Origin: Lachnospiraceae bacterium
GTDB lineage: Bacteria; Bacillota; Clostridia; Lachnospirales; Lachnospiraceae
Direction: 5' to 3'
Assembly (NCBI GenBank): GCA_900751995.1
Contig: CAADTP010000004.1
Coordinates: 28,706-92,705, forward strand
Length of the DNA stretch: 64,000 nucleotides
Positions 1 through 7,386 of this stretch are shown here, in pieces. The position numbers and the translations under genes are program-made. Under the pieces are notes generated by a model. The model was not told the DNA's origin and searched no databases. It saw only the letters and a program-made list of their open reading frames with translations. Each line of letters begins with the position of its first letter. Position 1 is the stretch's first letter.

Positions 1-1
1 C

Positions 2-199
2 AACCGCATCGGCCTTGTCCATGACATGAAGGATCCGAAAAAGGTGGAAATGGCTCTCTGGAAGATCATCCCTCCGGAAGAAGGCAATGATCTCTGCCAC
101 CGTCTTGTCAATCATGGAAGAGAAGTCTGTACAGCGCGGACAAAGCCTTACTGTGACCGCTGCTGTCTCAATGATATCTGCGAAAAAAATGGGATCTGA
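2..199 (+). CDS. nth: Endonuclease III, C-terminal end (partial)
   Basis: Base-excision DNA repair glycosylase/AP lyase acting on oxidised pyrimidines. The gene begins before the window; only the last 65 residues are visible, in the frame starting at base 2 and ending at the TGA at 197-199. The segment contains the [4Fe-4S] motif of the family, C-X6-C-X2-C-X5-C (CTARTKPYC, then CDRC, then CLNDIC), preceded by the typical LVNHGREVC segment. The catalytic helix-hairpin-helix lies outside the window. MutY shares this cluster, but the protein ends directly after it with no NUDIX-like tail, which fits Nth better. Confidence 0.9.
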   Translation, partial: NRIGLVHDMKDPKKVEMALWKIIPPEEGNDLCHRLVNHGREVCTARTKPYCDRCCLNDICEKNGI

Positions 200-246
200 A
201 TGTATGCAGTTCAATAAACCTTCAGACCTCGGAAAGGAAAAACATA

Positions 247-780
247 ATGAATTTCAAAAAACTGGAAAATAATCTCCTGGATATGATCCAGGAACAACAG
301 GTAAAGATCGGATACATGAGCGGAGTTACCCGTTTTTATTATCCGCTGCAGTCTCTGAACCGTCTTCTTGGCACAGAGCTTACGGAAGAAGAAATGCAGC
401 ATGCTATGGAAGAATTCTCAGATCATGCCTGTGACCGTCTTGGAAAAGTAACGGCTTCTTCCAAAAACGGGCGTTTCTGCATCACCCTGCCGCCTCAGGC
501 CTCGGACTACGTTCACGAAAACCGGAAGCCGAGTGAATTTCTGGTACGCTTTATAGGCACGGTTGCCCGTCATGGCTGTACTCTGGATGAAGTGATGGAC
601 GTTTTTCATGCTTATTCCGACCATGTACACATGGAAAAAACAACCGGAACCGGATTTGATTATCTTGTATATTTCGAAGACGGGATTCCGGATGACTACC
701 GGTATTGTCTGTCCCTGGAGGGTGAGCATATGATCTATCATAAGTTCACACCTGAGGACTATGAGGACTTCGGATTCTGA
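247..780 (+). CDS. DUF3877 family protein
   Basis: Soluble 177-residue protein of unknown function. It resembles the DUF3877 family, found mainly in Lachnospiraceae and their relatives. It starts at an ATG shortly after an AAAGGAAAAA ribosome-binding region, 47 bases after nth, and could be co-transcribed with it. No signal peptide or membrane segment is visible. It is acidic, with several His and Tyr residues in its second half (VFHAYSDHVHMEK). A strong rho-independent terminator follows. Family assignment is from recall of the sequence pattern; no function is proposed. Confidence 0.65.
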   Translation: MNFKKLENNLLDMIQEQQVKIGYMSGVTRFYYPLQSLNRLLGTELTEEEMQHAMEEFSDHACDRLGKVTASSKNGRFCITLPPQASDYVHENRKPSEFLVRFIGTVARHGCTLDEVMDVFHAYSDHVHMEKTTGTGFDYLVYFEDGIPDDYRYCLSLEGEHMIYHKFTPEDYEDFGF

Positions 781-855
781 TCTCCGAACACCGGGCAAGT
801 TTTCCCCTCTGCTTATTGCTTTTCGCAGCTCTGCAGGGAACTTCCTTTATTTGCT

Positions 856-920
856 AAACAACCGCCGGTCTGCAGACAGATCTTCAAAAAGTCCTCTGCA
901 GATCGACGGTTGTTTTTATT
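856..920 (+). terminator. Rho-independent terminator after the nth/DUF3877 genes
   Basis: An AACAACCG...CGGTTGTT stem with inner TCTGCAGA arms is followed on the plus strand by a T-rich run (TTTTTATTTT). It ends the plus-strand unit just before the convergent gene at 923. Confidence 0.75.
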
Positions 921-922
921 TT

Positions 923-2734
923 CTATGCACGGAATTTCTTCTGCATCTCCCGCACCATATCTTTCCTCTTAAACAGGAACAGCCATACCAGCATCAGAAA
1001 GCTGACGCATATACAGATCAGCGACGGATACAGCACCGTTACCACACCGGCAGCCAGCAGGATCACAGGGATCACTCCTCCGAAAGCTCCTGCTTCCAGA
1101 AGATAGATCATATATTCCGCCACCTCCAGCTTCTGTACCGCAGTGATCACCCACATGGAGCAGATCACAGCAAGCGAAGCCAGAGGAAGCAGATAATCCA
1201 CAGACCAGCCACGCCAGCCGGTAAACACATCCCAAAGCACTCCTGCAACAGCTGCGATTACCAGCTGCCACATCTCATTCTTCAGAAGATTCCGCCGCTT
1301 CACATAAGCCACTGAAACCATCAGCCAGGTGCAGAACGCCCCTGCAGTCACAAACCAGGCCCAGCCTATATGACCATCCAGCAGATAATCGATCAGATTA
1401 CATACCACAGCCAGCACAATACACAGAAACGTAAAGCTCTCAAAAAGCTTCATCTGCTGCTTCTGCTCCTCTTTTTGTCCCGGAAGATCATTCTCACGAA
1501 TTGTACAGGATACCTGCTCATTTTTCAGTCTCTCCACAAAATTCCGCTCAATATTTCCATTGGGGATCTTGGACGTAAAGCTTAAAACCATCTCATCTCC
1601 AAAAGAACAGGAACACAGCTGCAGACTGTCCGTGCTTGCAAAAAGTCCGAATCTCTGAATATATTTCCGATATTCCTCCGGCATCCGGATGATCCCCACA
1701 TTGGAATAGATCGCCGTGATAGACCTCCCTCCGAGAGTCGTCCCGGCAAGAAGGAACGGGGTTTTGATCTCCAGTGGTACCAGACGCAGGATCGGATTTT
1801 TCTCCAGGCTTACCAGATCATTCAGCTTTGCTTCGATCACGTCCTTACTCAGTTCCTTTGCAAACTGCTCCTTTACGGATCTCAGAATATCCTCAAAGGC
1901 TGTATCAGGCTGAAAATAACAGCTGATCTCGATCCACCCGAAAAAATTTGCCATAGACCGGGACGGAAAATAATTTCTCAAATTTACCGGGACCATCAGA
2001 CCAATGGGCTTTTTCGCCTGATTCTGAGGCACTTCTTCATGGATTGCCCAGATAAGAGCTGCCGTAAGAAAAACCGTGATCGACACACCGGCCGCTTTTG
2101 CACGGGCGTGGATCTCTTTTACCGGAACACAGACTTCCGTGATATTCATATCCTCCTGCCTGAGCTTCTCGCCTTTTAGCTGGAAGGCAGGCTTCTTGGA
2201 CTCTCTCTTTCTTGGCGCATCGGAGGAATAATACTGAGAAAAACTGTCCTCCTCCATATCCCTGCCTGTAATGTTCTCATCCGGAAAAAGCTCCGGAAGC
2301 TCTGCGGATGGGTGCGTCTCCTGAAGATAATTTTTCACCAGCTCCATCAGAAAATGCATGGCTCCCGTTCCATCCGTCAGCGCATGAAATACCTCGAAAT
2401 TGATCCTGTTCTTATAATAGCTCACCCGAAAAAGAAGCGTTTTTTTGTCCGGAATATAAAGTCCGCTACAAGGTGCACCTGCTTCTTTCTTTACCACTGC
2501 CGGAATATCACGTCTCTCCAGATAAAACCAGAACAGTCCCTTTCTTAAAACTGCACGGAAAAGAGGATATTTTTCCAGTGTCCTCTCCAGGGCTTCCTGC
2601 AGTGTTTCTTCTTTTATCTCTTCTTTCAGTTCACAGTAAAAACGAAATACCCTGGTGTCATTCTTTCCTGTCACCGCCGGGAACGCCAGCGCCGCATTGT
2701 CAAGTTTTCTCCACTGTGCATATTCGTTCTTCAT
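923..2734 (-). CDS. Condensation-domain-like acyltransferase with membrane tail (DUF6320-like)
   Basis: 603 residues. The first ~430 resemble the alcohol acetyltransferase/condensation-enzyme fold (CoA-dependent acyltransferase superfamily), with the HxxxDG-type motif in VFHALTDGTG at ~residue 115 and a later SRSMANFFG segment. The last ~160 residues contain about six hydrophobic helices separated by short loops, like the DUF6320 domain fused to such enzymes in Clostridia. It should be membrane-anchored with a cytosolic acyltransferase. The start overlaps the upstream esterase gene by 35 bases, so the two are translationally coupled. The pairing suggests making and cleaving an ester; substrate unknown. 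Confidence 0.6.
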   Translation of the reverse strand: MKNEYAQWRKLDNAALAFPAVTGKNDTRVFRFYCELKEEIKEETLQEALERTLEKYPLFRAVLRKGLFWFYLERRDIPAVVKKEAGAPCSGLYIPDKKTLLFRVSYYKNRINFEVFHALTDGTGAMHFLMELVKNYLQETHPSAELPELFPDENITGRDMEEDSFSQYYSSDAPRKRESKKPAFQLKGEKLRQEDMNITEVCVPVKEIHARAKAAGVSITVFLTAALIWAIHEEVPQNQAKKPIGLMVPVNLRNYFPSRSMANFFGWIEISCYFQPDTAFEDILRSVKEQFAKELSKDVIEAKLNDLVSLEKNPILRLVPLEIKTPFLLAGTTLGGRSITAIYSNVGIIRMPEEYRKYIQRFGLFASTDSLQLCSCSFGDEMVLSFTSKIPNGNIERNFVERLKNEQVSCTIRENDLPGQKEEQKQQMKLFESFTFLCIVLAVVCNLIDYLLDGHIGWAWFVTAGAFCTWLMVSVAYVKRRNLLKNEMWQLVIAAVAGVLWDVFTGWRGWSVDYLLPLASLAVICSMWVITAVQKLEVAEYMIYLLEAGAFGGVIPVILLAAGVVTVLYPSLICICVSFLMLVWLFLFKRKDMVREMQKKFRA

Positions 2735-3989
2735 GATGCTTTCCTTCTTCCTGTTCCTCTGTTTCCAGAAAACGATTTACATATGCAAAGCTCTCCTGCA
2801 CATGCAGAAATTTGATCCCCAGTGCAAAATACCCATGAAACGCACCTGCGATCCTGTGCACTTCCACACGATTTCCCGCTTCCTTCAGTTTTTCGCCAAA
2901 TGCCTCACCTTCATCCCGAAGAGGATCGAACTCAGCGGTAAGTATCAGTGTATCCGGCATATTTCGAAGATTCTTCTCCAGGATCGGTGCAAAATAGGGG
3001 TTCCTCCTGTCTTCCGGACAACTCTCATAGAGTTTCAGATAATCTTCCATCTTCTCCGCTGTGAGAAGATAACCGGTTCCGTTTGTTTTTACGGATTCAA
3101 AGGGAGAGTCTTCCGTATAACAGTTGTTCAGTGCCGGATAAATAAGGATCTGTTTTTTTGGAAAAAAATCTCCGCGGTCTCTGGCCATCATACATACAGC
3201 CGCTGCCAGATTTCCGCCTGCACTATCTCCCATAATGGTGATACGATCCGGATCCGTATTCAGAAGAAAACGATTGGTGTAAAAAGTCTTCGCAGCTGCA
3301 TAACAATCCATCAGTCCCACCGGGAAACGGTATTCCGGTGCCAGCCTGTATTCAACAGACGCCACGATCTGACCGGTAGACTGTGCCATTCTGGCACAAA
3401 CCCGCTGATAATTCTCTACACTTTCCGTAACCCAGCCACCGCCATGGAAAAACAGAATCACCGGTGGTTTTTTTCCGGAGGCGGCACCGTTTTCCATGTC
3501 CTCTTCTGTTGGAAAAAACAGACGGATCGGCACTTTATAGTCTCCGTTATAAACTTCCGCATCCAGCGTCCTGTAAAAGATCCTCATAGGATCCATCTTC
3601 TTAAGATCTGCCAGCTTTCTGGAAGCCTCCACTTCGATCCCGCCATAGGAAAGAGCATGGAGCACTGTCCGCACGGCACGTGGCATAGCAGTTTCTCTCC
3701 CGGTCGGAATGCCCGGAACTATGACTGGGCGGCTTCTTCTGTTTTCTTTTCTTGTATAGATATATTTTGTTTCTGTTTCATATCTTCCAGGAATGCAGAC
3801 TTGTTTCACGCAGGTACGCCTGTAGGCAATCCTCTTCAGAATCTCATGATCTGTACGGATGATCACTTCCGTTCCCTTATAGCCCCGGATATAATATCTG
3901 TTTTCTTTCTTTTTTATACGTGGTTGTCTCAATCGCAGTAAATATTTTCTGATTACTTTTTCCTCCGTGGATTTTTCCTTTATTTTCAC
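2700..3989 (-). CDS. Alpha/beta hydrolase, HSL-type esterase
   Basis: 429-residue esterase/lipase of the hormone-sensitive-lipase type. Visible motifs are the oxyanion-hole HGGGW, the nucleophile elbow GDSAGGN, an acid residue in the EFDPLRDEGE segment and the catalytic His in GAFHGYF near the C-terminus. A basic ~90-residue N-terminal extension precedes the hydrolase domain. It lies 19 bases downstream of the 8-oxoguanine glycosylase and overlaps the condensation-like gene, so it is part of a four-gene minus-strand operon. Carboxylic-ester hydrolysis is family knowledge; the substrate cannot be told. Confidence 0.8.
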   Translation of the reverse strand: MKIKEKSTEEKVIRKYLLRLRQPRIKKKENRYYIRGYKGTEVIIRTDHEILKRIAYRRTCVKQVCIPGRYETETKYIYTRKENRRSRPVIVPGIPTGRETAMPRAVRTVLHALSYGGIEVEASRKLADLKKMDPMRIFYRTLDAEVYNGDYKVPIRLFFPTEEDMENGAASGKKPPVILFFHGGGWVTESVENYQRVCARMAQSTGQIVASVEYRLAPEYRFPVGLMDCYAAAKTFYTNRFLLNTDPDRITIMGDSAGGNLAAAVCMMARDRGDFFPKKQILIYPALNNCYTEDSPFESVKTNGTGYLLTAEKMEDYLKLYESCPEDRRNPYFAPILEKNLRNMPDTLILTAEFDPLRDEGEAFGEKLKEAGNRVEVHRIAGAFHGYFALGIKFLHVQESFAYVNRFLETEEQEEGKHHEERICTVEKT

Positions 3990-4008
3990 CTATGATAGCA
4001 TCCGCAGT

Positions 4009-4815
4009 CTATGAGTACAAGTCATAGTAAAAAATATACTGCTGCATGATCCCACGCATTCCTCTGTATCTGCGGTTAGGAAATCCTCTTTTGTAATGCA
4101 CGTCCATGACCTGACGGATGTGGGTATCTATGGGAAAAGCATCCATATGATGCAGTGCAAACAGGCAGATACATTCAGCTACCTTTTCTCCCACACCACA
4201 GAGTTTCATCAGCTCCTTCTTTGCCTGAGGGTAACGCATATCATAGATTTTTTCCAGGGAGATCTGACCGGATGCAATGGTCCTGGCCGTTACTGCGATA
4301 TATTTTGCCCGGTATCCCAGGCCGCATCCTCTTAACTCCTCTTCCGTTGCCTGACTCAGCGCCTCTACAGTCGGAAAAGCGTAGTATTCCACACCTGCAG
4401 ATGAATTTTTTCGCTCTCCGTACTTCCGGCAGATGGTTTCGATACATTTGCGGATACGCTTGATATTGTTCTGCTGAGATATCAGAAACGTAACGATCAT
4501 TTCCCAGAGATCCTGTCTTAATATCCGTATCCCGTCTCCTGCCTTTATTGCGGCACCCAGATATTTATCCCGTGGATTAGCAGCATTCATGTAAGCTTCA
4601 TAATCCGTATCCAGATCAAAATAAAGCACCCAGTAACAGATAAATTCCTCCTGAGAGCAGCAGAAATCCACCACTCCGTCTTTCTGATACATTTCCAGAT
4701 ACTGGTCTCCCGCCACCATGGAAAAATGTCCGTCTCCAAGCTTTCTCATCCGGAAGCACTGTCCGGAATCGCATATTTTATCAAGGCTGAAATGTTCCAG
4801 CTCTACTGTGATCAT
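4009..4815 (-). CDS. ogg: 8-oxoguanine DNA glycosylase (OGG1-type)
   Basis: Removes 8-oxoguanine opposite C and nicks the abasic site. 268 residues: an N-terminal OGG_N-like beta domain (~1-105, including SGQCFRM), then the helix-hairpin-helix GPD domain. The catalytic lysine is in CGVGEKVAECI and the catalytic aspartate in PIDTHIRQVM; the ISQQNNIKRIRKCIE helix is typical. Its ATG overlaps the stop of the upstream AraC-like gene by 4 bases (ATGA), so the two are coupled. Length and motifs agree with bacterial OGG1 homologues. Confidence 0.88.
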   Translation of the reverse strand: MITVELEHFSLDKICDSGQCFRMRKLGDGHFSMVAGDQYLEMYQKDGVVDFCCSQEEFICYWVLYFDLDTDYEAYMNAANPRDKYLGAAIKAGDGIRILRQDLWEMIVTFLISQQNNIKRIRKCIETICRKYGERKNSSAGVEYYAFPTVEALSQATEEELRGCGLGYRAKYIAVTARTIASGQISLEKIYDMRYPQAKKELMKLCGVGEKVAECICLFALHHMDAFPIDTHIRQVMDVHYKRGFPNRRYRGMRGIMQQYIFYYDLYS

Positions 4816-5366
4816 GTCTGTTCCTCTCGTAAATATTTTTCCTTATATAATGTTCTGTATTCTCTTGGTGTCATCCGGTACCGTTCCCGGAATACCCGGT
4901 TAAAAGTCCTCTGACTTTCAAATCCCGAGATCTGCACATACGCCTGTTCCACTGCAAGATTATCATCCTTCTCCTTGCGGTTTGCCCTGAGACACCGTAC
5001 CGCATTTACAATATCCGGATGCACCTGCTCCTTTTTTATAACCGGGTCTTCCGGACAGCTGTTCTGAATGATATCCGCAAACTGACCAGTCAATACCGGC
5101 TTTGCCCAGAGATAGACTGCTTTGTTTTCTCCCGGAGAGAACACCTGATAGTGATGGATCACATCCGGAAAGATCACTGCAAGATCTCCCTTTTCCATAT
5201 GATAAAGCTCCTGTCCCATACCAAGCTCCAGAGTTCCCTCTGTGATATAGATAAACTCTATGGAATTATGAAGATGAGGTGAAGCATGGGCTGAGGTCCG
5301 CAGATGAATATGGAGATTCTTCTTTTTTTCTTCGTATACTGGAAACATGGATTTTTCTCTCCGCAA
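4812..5366 (-). CDS. AraC-family regulator with internal in-frame deletion of the DNA-binding region
   Basis: 184 residues. Residues ~15-130 form the cupin sensor of AraC regulators (HLHNSIEFIYITEGTLEL, FPDVIHHYQVF). After LAVEQAYVQI at ~residue 145 the sequence jumps straight to SGFESQRTFNRVFRERYRMTPREYR, the end of the second helix-turn-helix. Full-length relatives have roughly 85-100 residues here, including the whole first HTH. The frame is intact, so the gene encodes a sensor domain plus a stub that should not bind DNA normally. It could be a decaying gene or a dominant-negative remnant. It is divergent from the 26-codon gene at 5461 and overlaps ogg by 4 bases. Confidence 0.75.
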   Translation of the reverse strand: MRREKSMFPVYEEKKKNLHIHLRTSAHASPHLHNSIEFIYITEGTLELGMGQELYHMEKGDLAVIFPDVIHHYQVFSPGENKAVYLWAKPVLTGQFADIIQNSCPEDPVIKKEQVHPDIVNAVRCLRANRKEKDDNLAVEQAYVQISGFESQRTFNRVFRERYRMTPREYRTLYKEKYLREEQT

Positions 5367-5460
5367 TATTTGACTACTTTTTCTGTGTTTTTGGCACGTA
5401 ATGTTTCCGAGAGTTTATTATAATGCATTTGTAAGTTAAAGAAAAGAGGAGGAAAATAAA

Positions 5461-5541
5461 ATGAAAAAAATCATAGAATTTATCAAATATGCGATCAAAT
5501 GCTACATAGAGATCAATGCAAGAAATCCATACTTCCACTAA
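5461..5541 (+). CDS. Putative 26-residue peptide
   Basis: A short ORF, ATG at 5461 to TAA at 5539-5541, preceded by a near-perfect AGAGGAGG ribosome binding site 7-8 bases upstream and a TATAAT at 5419-5424. The peptide starts MKKIIEFIKYAIKCYIEI and ends NARNPYFH: a basic, amphipathic N-terminal helix with one Cys and an aromatic, His-ended tail. A long hairpin begins 3 bases after the stop. It is divergent from the truncated AraC regulator. The ribosome site and flanking signals support translation; a signalling, membrane-active or leader-peptide role is only inference. It is not a signal peptide by pattern. Confidence 0.5.
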   Translation: MKKIIEFIKYAIKCYIEINARNPYFH

Positions 5542-5544
5542 GAA

Positions 5545-5587
5545 GATCCACAATAATATCTGAGGTCACGGATATTTTGTGTGGATC
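5545..5587. terminator. Long hairpin directly after the 26-codon gene
   Basis: GATCCACAATAATATC (5545-5560) pairs with GATATTTTGTGTGGATC (5571-5587) around a ~10-base loop. No clean T-run follows on either strand, so it may be a weak terminator, an mRNA-stabilising structure or part of a regulatory RNA. Confidence 0.5.
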
Positions 5588-5641
5588 ATGCGCATGAAAA
5601 AACTGAATAAAAGTCAATAAATGACTTGTGCGAAAATAATA

Positions 5642-6085
5642 TCACCTGGCATCATGAAGTATCTCCAAAGCCCGTTTATATCTTCCATGCAGCCGTGATA
5701 TCTGTTCAGTAGACATATTTTCGCAGTCAGAAAGACGTGTTACATCAGAATTGTGGAGCAGATCAGCCTGCTTCACTTTTTTTGCGATCGGATTCTTCCT
5801 AAGCTTCCGGATATAATCGAAATAATTCATATTCTTATCTCTTGTAAGACAACGTAAGGCCTCCACAACCTCTTCCGGAAATTCTCCGGTAAGATCCTCA
5901 AATGTGATCTCTGTATCTTCTATCACATCGTGCAGAAGTGCCGTACATACACTGAGTTCATCATCCATCTGCTCCGCTACGTGAAATGGATGAAAGATAT
6001 AAGGTGTCCCGCTTCGATCTGTCTGTCCATGATGTGCCTCGTACGCCACCTTCATAGCTTTTTTCGTCAAAGCTGTATAAATCAT
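5642..6085 (-). CDS. HD-domain phosphohydrolase, (p)ppGpp-hydrolase-like
   Basis: 147 residues from the chosen ATG at 6085, which has a GGGAGG site 7 bases upstream; an in-frame ATG at 6148 lacks one. The protein is a single HD domain like the hydrolase half of RelA/SpoT and small alarmone hydrolases: HPFHVAEQM, then the HD pair in ALLHDVIEDTEITFEDL, then KQADLLHNSDVTRL. No synthetase or TGS domain is present. Family knowledge suggests hydrolysis of (p)ppGpp or a related nucleotide; the true substrate is uncertain. It is monocistronic. Confidence 0.7.
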   Translation of the reverse strand: MIYTALTKKAMKVAYEAHHGQTDRSGTPYIFHPFHVAEQMDDELSVCTALLHDVIEDTEITFEDLTGEFPEEVVEALRCLTRDKNMNYFDYIRKLRKNPIAKKVKQADLLHNSDVTRLSDCENMSTEQISRLHGRYKRALEILHDAR

Positions 6086-6282
6086 AGCTGTGCCTCCCGT
6101 CAGGTCTTTCGACCCCCCGTTCATACTCTGTATTACACAGTATAGCATCTATATTTCCTATATACAAGGACAAAAAGGGTTATATATCTATCATTTTTAC
6201 TTATATACGACAATTTTCTGATTATAGCATTCCCAAAACTCTGCTGTTCTTATTTAGATCTTTCATTGGATCATGAACTCGC

Positions 6283-6327
6283 TTGCCCTCATTCTGAAAT
6301 TGGTATATACTTACCTTGGTCAGGTAA
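6283..6327 (+). promoter_or_regulatory. Promoter with operator-like palindrome for the HicB-like gene
   Basis: TTGCCC (6283-6288), 17-base spacer, TATACT (6306-6311). A perfect inverted repeat TTACCT-N5-AGGTAA (6311-6327) overlaps the expected transcription start, as a repressor operator would. The rest of the 6086-6390 gap shows no ORF with a ribosome site. Confidence 0.5.
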
Positions 6328-6390
6328 AACTATCCATATTCGTAGTATTACACGGATCACTTCATTTTAAAAAAGAAAGGAATCTTACCT

Positions 6391-6669
6391 ATGAAATTTA
6401 TATATCCCGCAGTTTTCCGTCCCACAGAGGATAAAAAATACAATGCTTTTTTCCCGGATCTTGCCTGCTGTGAAGCCAACGGTGACACGCTGGATGATGC
6501 CATCGAAAATGCCAATGCAGCTGCATACGACTGGATCTACACAGAGCTTATGGAATTTGAGGGAAAGCTTCCTCCGGTTTCCGATGAGAGCGATCTGGAG
6601 CTTCAGGAAGGAGACGTTGTCCGCAATATCTCTGTAAATATCCGCTTCCAGGATGGCTGGGACGAATAA
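6391..6669 (+). CDS. HicB-like (UPF0150) orphan protein
   Basis: 92 residues with the HicB RNase-H-like fold pattern: FIYPAVFRPTEDKKYNAFFPDLACCEANGDTLDDAIENA. HicB proteins normally neutralise a HicA mRNA-interferase encoded next to them; here no HicA-sized ORF flanks the gene, and no C-terminal HTH or ribbon-helix-helix is visible. It has its own promoter, an AAAGAAAGGA ribosome site and a terminator, so it is a free-standing gene. Many Clostridia carry such solitary HicB-like proteins with no known role. Toxin neutralisation cannot be claimed here. Confidence 0.7.
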   Translation: MKFIYPAVFRPTEDKKYNAFFPDLACCEANGDTLDDAIENANAAAYDWIYTELMEFEGKLPPVSDESDLELQEGDVVRNISVNIRFQDGWDE

Positions 6670-6747
6670 ACTCTCGTATCACAAAAACAAAGGCGACATT
6701 TAATATCATTTTCAATAAATGTCCGTGTCGAAAATGCCTGTTATGCA

Positions 6748-6797
6748 AAAAGCATCCGGATCGGTAATTGTCCTTTATTACCGATCCGGATGCTTTT
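6748..6797. terminator. Bidirectional terminator
   Basis: AGCATCCGGATCGGTAAT pairs perfectly with ATTACCGATCCGGATGCT around an 8-base loop. A-run before and T-run after let it end both the HicB-like gene (plus) and the fatty-acid operon/MarR unit (minus). Confidence 0.9.
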
Positions 6798-6810
6798 ATT
6801 ATACATTTCT

Positions 6811-7251
6811 TCATTGTTCGTGATACTGTCTGAAAAATTTACGCAGTCCGTCCAGTGCTTTTACCAGCACTTCTGTCTCATTCTCATTCAGCTCTGCGAT
6901 CACCGCTTCTGTCATCTGCCTGTGAAACTCCGCATGATGATGATATGCCATACGTCCCTTATTTGTAAGCTGGATAAATACCACACGCCGGTCCTTCTCA
7001 CTTCGCTCTCTCTTCACATAGCCTTTTTTTACAAGACTGTTCATAGATGTTGTGAGGGAGCCTACGGTGATCTTAAGCTTGGCTGCAATGGAGGACATGT
7101 TCCCCCCTCCAAGACCTACAGCCTCGATAATGTGCATATCATTGTTGGAAATATCTTTATATTTATCTGTGATGATGGCTTCCTCCTCCAGTCGGAGGAT
7201 CTCATTGAACAGATTCACCAGCACGTCATTTATAACTTCCCGATTGTCCAC
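6811..7251 (-). CDS. fabT: MarR-family regulator, FabT-like
   Basis: Winged-helix MarR protein of 146 residues, using the GTG at 7251 that follows AGGAG by 8 bases; the open frame runs further upstream but without a ribosome site or family similarity. The HTH/wing is MSSIAAKLKITVGSLTTSMNSLVKKGYVKRERSEKDRRVV. It is the last gene of the fab operon, after accDA. FabT proteins of Firmicutes repress fab genes when bound to long-chain acyl-ACP. A TTTGAT-N-ATCAAA palindrome of FabT type lies at the operon promoter (16740-16752). Placement at the 3' end rather than near fabH is unusual. Confidence 0.75.
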   Translation of the reverse strand: MDNREVINDVLVNLFNEILRLEEEAIITDKYKDISNNDMHIIEAVGLGGGNMSSIAAKLKITVGSLTTSMNSLVKKGYVKRERSEKDRRVVFIQLTNKGRMAYHHHAEFHRQMTEAVIAELNENETEVLVKALDGLRKFFRQYHEQ

Positions 7252-7386
7252 TCTACCCGCTCCTGTTTCTCCGGAGCAAAAAGGCTTCTCCGGTTCTCTG
7301 TTTATAAAGCCATCGTAACATAAATATGGCATTTTTTCCACTGGATTTTTACTTTGCGGGCTACAAAATCACTGCACTTATTGCTT

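Noticed and set aside
2655..3941. 428-codon plus-strand frame opposite the esterase
   Set aside because: The minus-strand esterase motifs (HGGGW, GDSAGGN) are unambiguous; the plus frame shows no domain.
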